This document shows positions 23,461 to 25,412 of a stretch of 25,412 nt of DNA, one piece after another (within the stretch, counting starts at the first letter, position 1; each line of letters opens with the position of its first letter). The notes beneath the pieces are model-generated. The model was given only the letters and a program-made list of their open reading frames with translations. It did not search any database and was not told where the DNA came from. The position numbers were made by a program, and so were the translations under genes. The DNA is from Promethearchaeota archaeon. GTDB lineage: Archaea > Asgardarchaeota > Lokiarchaeia > Sigynarchaeales > SOKP01. The stretch lies in NCBI GenBank assembly GCA_019057775.1, contig JAHLWT010000233.1:1-25412 (forward strand). The letters are read 5' to 3'.

Positions 23461-24750
23461 TCAAAGGTATTCTTGTTTCTCTGGAAGGCTTTTCAAATCT
23501 GCTAAAAGAACTAAACCTCCGATAAGCGCGACAATTATCCAGAGTAAAAATGCGGCTCCAGAACCTGCTGTGCCTATTAGAGCTCCTGATGTAAAACTTG
23601 TAATTGCGGCACCAATATAACCACATCCATCAATAAACCCCGTAGCGGCAGACGCTGCTTTTCTTGTACTGAATTCCATCGGTATAGTAGAAACTAAAAG
23701 TGCATGAGGGGCAAAGTTCAATATTCCTATTACTATCAATACGGGAATCCCAAAGATAATATCTAGAGCGGGTAGTAATGTATACAAAAATAACGTTAAC
23801 GACAGTAAAATGAAAAAAACACTAATTACAGGCATTCGTTTTTTACCCACAAATTTATCAGATATCCAAGCTCCAAGAATAACACCAATAACTCCTCCGA
23901 TGGGATAGAATATAGATTTCCATATATGAAAAAATTCTCCTTCTGTTACTATTATTAATGGAAGCCAGTCGGTTAAACCATACCTAACCATATTTAAACA
24001 GAATAATCCAAATGCAGCAAAAAGAACAGTTCTCGTTTTAATTACTTTTCCAAATGTATATTTAAATCCTAGAAATTCATCATCTCGACATTCTCCCAAT
24101 TCAATTTTACCTTCACATTCTTCTTCTATAGTTGGTAACCCACATTCTTCAGGAGCGTTTCTAGCCCGCAGATAAAAATGAATCGCCATGAAAAACATGA
24201 TAATGCCAGGAACAATAAAAGAAAATCTCCAATTTAAACCGAAAGTTTCAGTTATCAGTATGGCTATAAGCCATGATACTACACCTCCGAGTAAATAAGA
24301 TGTGGCAAGTCTACTAGACCATTTCCCTCTTTCCTCTGGAGCATACCAATTTGCTATTGTTTTTACAGAAGGAGCCCATCCCATTGATTGGAAATATCCA
24401 TTTAATCCCCATAAAAGGAATGCTAGCCAGATAAATTCAAACGCAAATCCCATAAATAAATTTATCACTGAAGAAACTATCAAACCTATAGCAATAAATT
24501 TTCTAGCTCCAACCTTATCACCTAAGAAACCGTTGATAAATTGTCCAGATGCATACGCAAGAAAAAAAGTTGTTCCGATAAGCCCCATTACTGCTGGTGT
24601 AATACCCAATTCAGCCATTAAAAGAGGTTTTGCAATAGAAAGGTTAGCGCGCCCTATATAGTAAATCATGTAAGTGATCCACACTGTAAAGAAAATTCGT
24701 TGTCTCCATGACTTCATTTTTTGTTTTACTTCATTTTCATTAGTAACCAT
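23461..24750 (-). CDS. OPA-family organophosphate:phosphate antiporter (GlpT/UhpT-like)
   Basis: A 429-residue major facilitator protein with about 12 membrane segments. Marks of the OPA group include R34 in YIGRANLS, GWAPSVKTIANWY followed by ERGKWSS (124-146), matching the GlpT GW-P-P...W-W...ERG segment, and NMVRYGLTDWLP with R256, matching the second substrate-binding arginine region of GlpT. The two arginines bind the phosphate group in GlpT, so a sugar-phosphate or glycerol-phosphate substrate exchanged for phosphate is likely; the exact one is not readable. A central loop (about 196-225) is acidic with three cysteines. It starts 30 nt after the nucleotidyltransferase on the same strand, so the two form an operon. 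Confidence 0.8.
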   Translation of the reverse strand: MVTNENEVKQKMKSWRQRIFFTVWITYMIYYIGRANLSIAKPLLMAELGITPAVMGLIGTTFFLAYASGQFINGFLGDKVGARKFIAIGLIVSSVINLFMGFAFEFIWLAFLLWGLNGYFQSMGWAPSVKTIANWYAPEERGKWSSRLATSYLLGGVVSWLIAILITETFGLNWRFSFIVPGIIMFFMAIHFYLRARNAPEECGLPTIEEECEGKIELGECRDDEFLGFKYTFGKVIKTRTVLFAAFGLFCLNMVRYGLTDWLPLIIVTEGEFFHIWKSIFYPIGGVIGVILGAWISDKFVGKKRMPVISVFFILLSLTLFLYTLLPALDIIFGIPVLIVIGILNFAPHALLVSTIPMEFSTRKAASAATGFIDGCGYIGAAITSFTSGALIGTAGSGAAFLLWIIVALIGGLVLLADLKSLPEKQEYL

Positions 24751-24780
24751 AATTTTTCAACCATTTTTTATATTGATTTG

Positions 24781-25412
24781 TTATATTTTTCCTTCTCGAA
24801 TTAATTCTTGTGCATATTCATAATCTTGTTGGGTATCAATTTCAACCCATCCATGATTTACCATTACAGCATGTATAGGATATCCTCTATCAATGAGTTC
24901 TTGAAACATATCGGTAAGATAGGCTTTCCGCATTGAAACCGCGTCGTGAAATCGCTGACCTTCTGCAAATCGACAAGAATTGCTTTCTTTTGCTCGATGG
25001 TAATTTCTTCGAAGGATTTCTGCACCCTTTTTAGTAAATTTCGCAACTCCAATAAATTCTCCATCAAACGCTTCAGGATTGCAGAATTTTGAAAGAGACA
25101 CAATTTTTCCAGCCTTTATTTTTACTAATTCTGCTTCATCTGTAGGATGATCATTACGATTTTCATATCTACTTTTCCAATTTGGTTCTACACCAATACA
25201 CATATCATAAGGTGCATCCAAAATTCTTTGGAAAATATCTTTTGAGAATACACTATCGGCATAGGTACAAATAAACCCATCTTCCATAGCCTCTTCCGCA
25301 TAGAAAAGCGACTCTAAGATGTTATTCTCTGTGTATACATCATTATCATAGTATTTAACATTGGGAATTGTAAATTTATCCTTCTGATATCCTCGAACAA
25401 TGACAATGTCTT
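24781..25412 (-). CDS. Nucleotidyltransferase (sugar-phosphate/phosphocholine cytidylyltransferase-like), 5' end cut by window
   Basis: The minus-strand frame stays open to the window edge, so the start codon lies outside and the ATG at 25287 is internal. 209 residues are visible. The sequence enters after the N-terminal nucleotide-binding loop with DIVIVRGYQKD, then NDVYTENNILESL (residues 23-35 of the visible part), the Asp-bearing YADSVF strand, a roughly 35-residue ENRNDHPTDEAE region, and a C-terminal helix-strand block. This is the alpha/beta NTP-transferase fold; the Y-x-x-N-N-x-x-x-S-L pattern is common in LicC-type phosphocholine cytidylyltransferases and relatives that activate phosphorylated headgroups or sugars. 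The loop that would confirm nucleotide choice is missing. The downstream OPA antiporter suggests a phosphorylated substrate. Confidence 0.75.
   Translation of the reverse strand, partial: DIVIVRGYQKDKFTIPNVKYYDNDVYTENNILESLFYAEEAMEDGFICTYADSVFSKDIFQRILDAPYDMCIGVEPNWKSRYENRNDHPTDEAELVKIKAGKIVSLSKFCNPEAFDGEFIGVAKFTKKGAEILRRNYHRAKESNSCRFAEGQRFHDAVSMRKAYLTDMFQELIDRGYPIHAVMVNHGWVEIDTQQDYEYAQELIREGKI

Noticed and set aside
24781..25287. Nucleotidyltransferase starting at ATG 25287
   Set aside because: The frame continues upstream to the window edge with clearly family-like residues (GYQKD, YTENNILESL), so that ATG is internal.

Overview
The window is AT-rich, and its gene content points to an Asgard archaeon, probably Lokiarchaeia-like; this placement is inferred from gene families, not from a marker phylogeny. 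The supporting genes are a eukaryote-type E1 ubiquitin/UBL-activating enzyme, a Rab/Ras-like GTPase, a longin-Arf-like GTPase fusion preceded by a Roadblock/LC7 protein, and a 2119-residue coiled-coil protein built from repeated helical hairpins. Short or absent leaders behind TATA-like boxes, TTG and GTG starts, a UPF0280 gene and an archaeal-style corrinoid-protein activator fit the same picture. No rRNA, tRNA, CRISPR array or mobile element was seen.

Layout. 1-2626: an RdhA/QueG-like double [4Fe-4S] protein (+) converging on the E1-like gene (-). 2775-9134: the giant repeat protein (-). 9328-11280: a RACo-type reductive activator of corrinoid proteins (+), then a 49-residue membrane peptide (+) and a Rab-like GTPase (+). 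12542-15020: aspartate kinase (-) and a PHP-domain phosphoesterase (+). 15041-18981 (-): a gene run read Roadblock, then longin-GTPase, then an MFS transporter. 19094-19891: UPF0280 (+), whose end overlaps a GT-C-like membrane protein (-). 22181-23152: a UDP-sugar 4-epimerase (-) directly upstream of that membrane protein. 23461-25412: an OPA-type organophosphate antiporter (-) behind a nucleotidyltransferase cut by the window edge.

How the genes may work together. The Roadblock protein and the longin-GTPase are 33 nt apart and look like a GTPase-plus-regulator module. The longin half lies upstream of the first ATG in its frame and becomes visible only if translation starts at an ATT codon with a well-placed GGTGA (or if one base has been inserted). 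The same GTPase protein carries a helical hairpin of the kind repeated 18 times in the giant protein. Inside the giant protein, a 463-residue block of four hairpins is tandemly duplicated with exactly the same spacing (116, 116, 117, 114). The Fe-S protein and the RACo protein suggest corrinoid chemistry. The epimerase, GT-C protein and nucleotidyltransferase suggest surface glycan or polar-headgroup synthesis. All functional statements rest on motif recognition by eye, without database searches.
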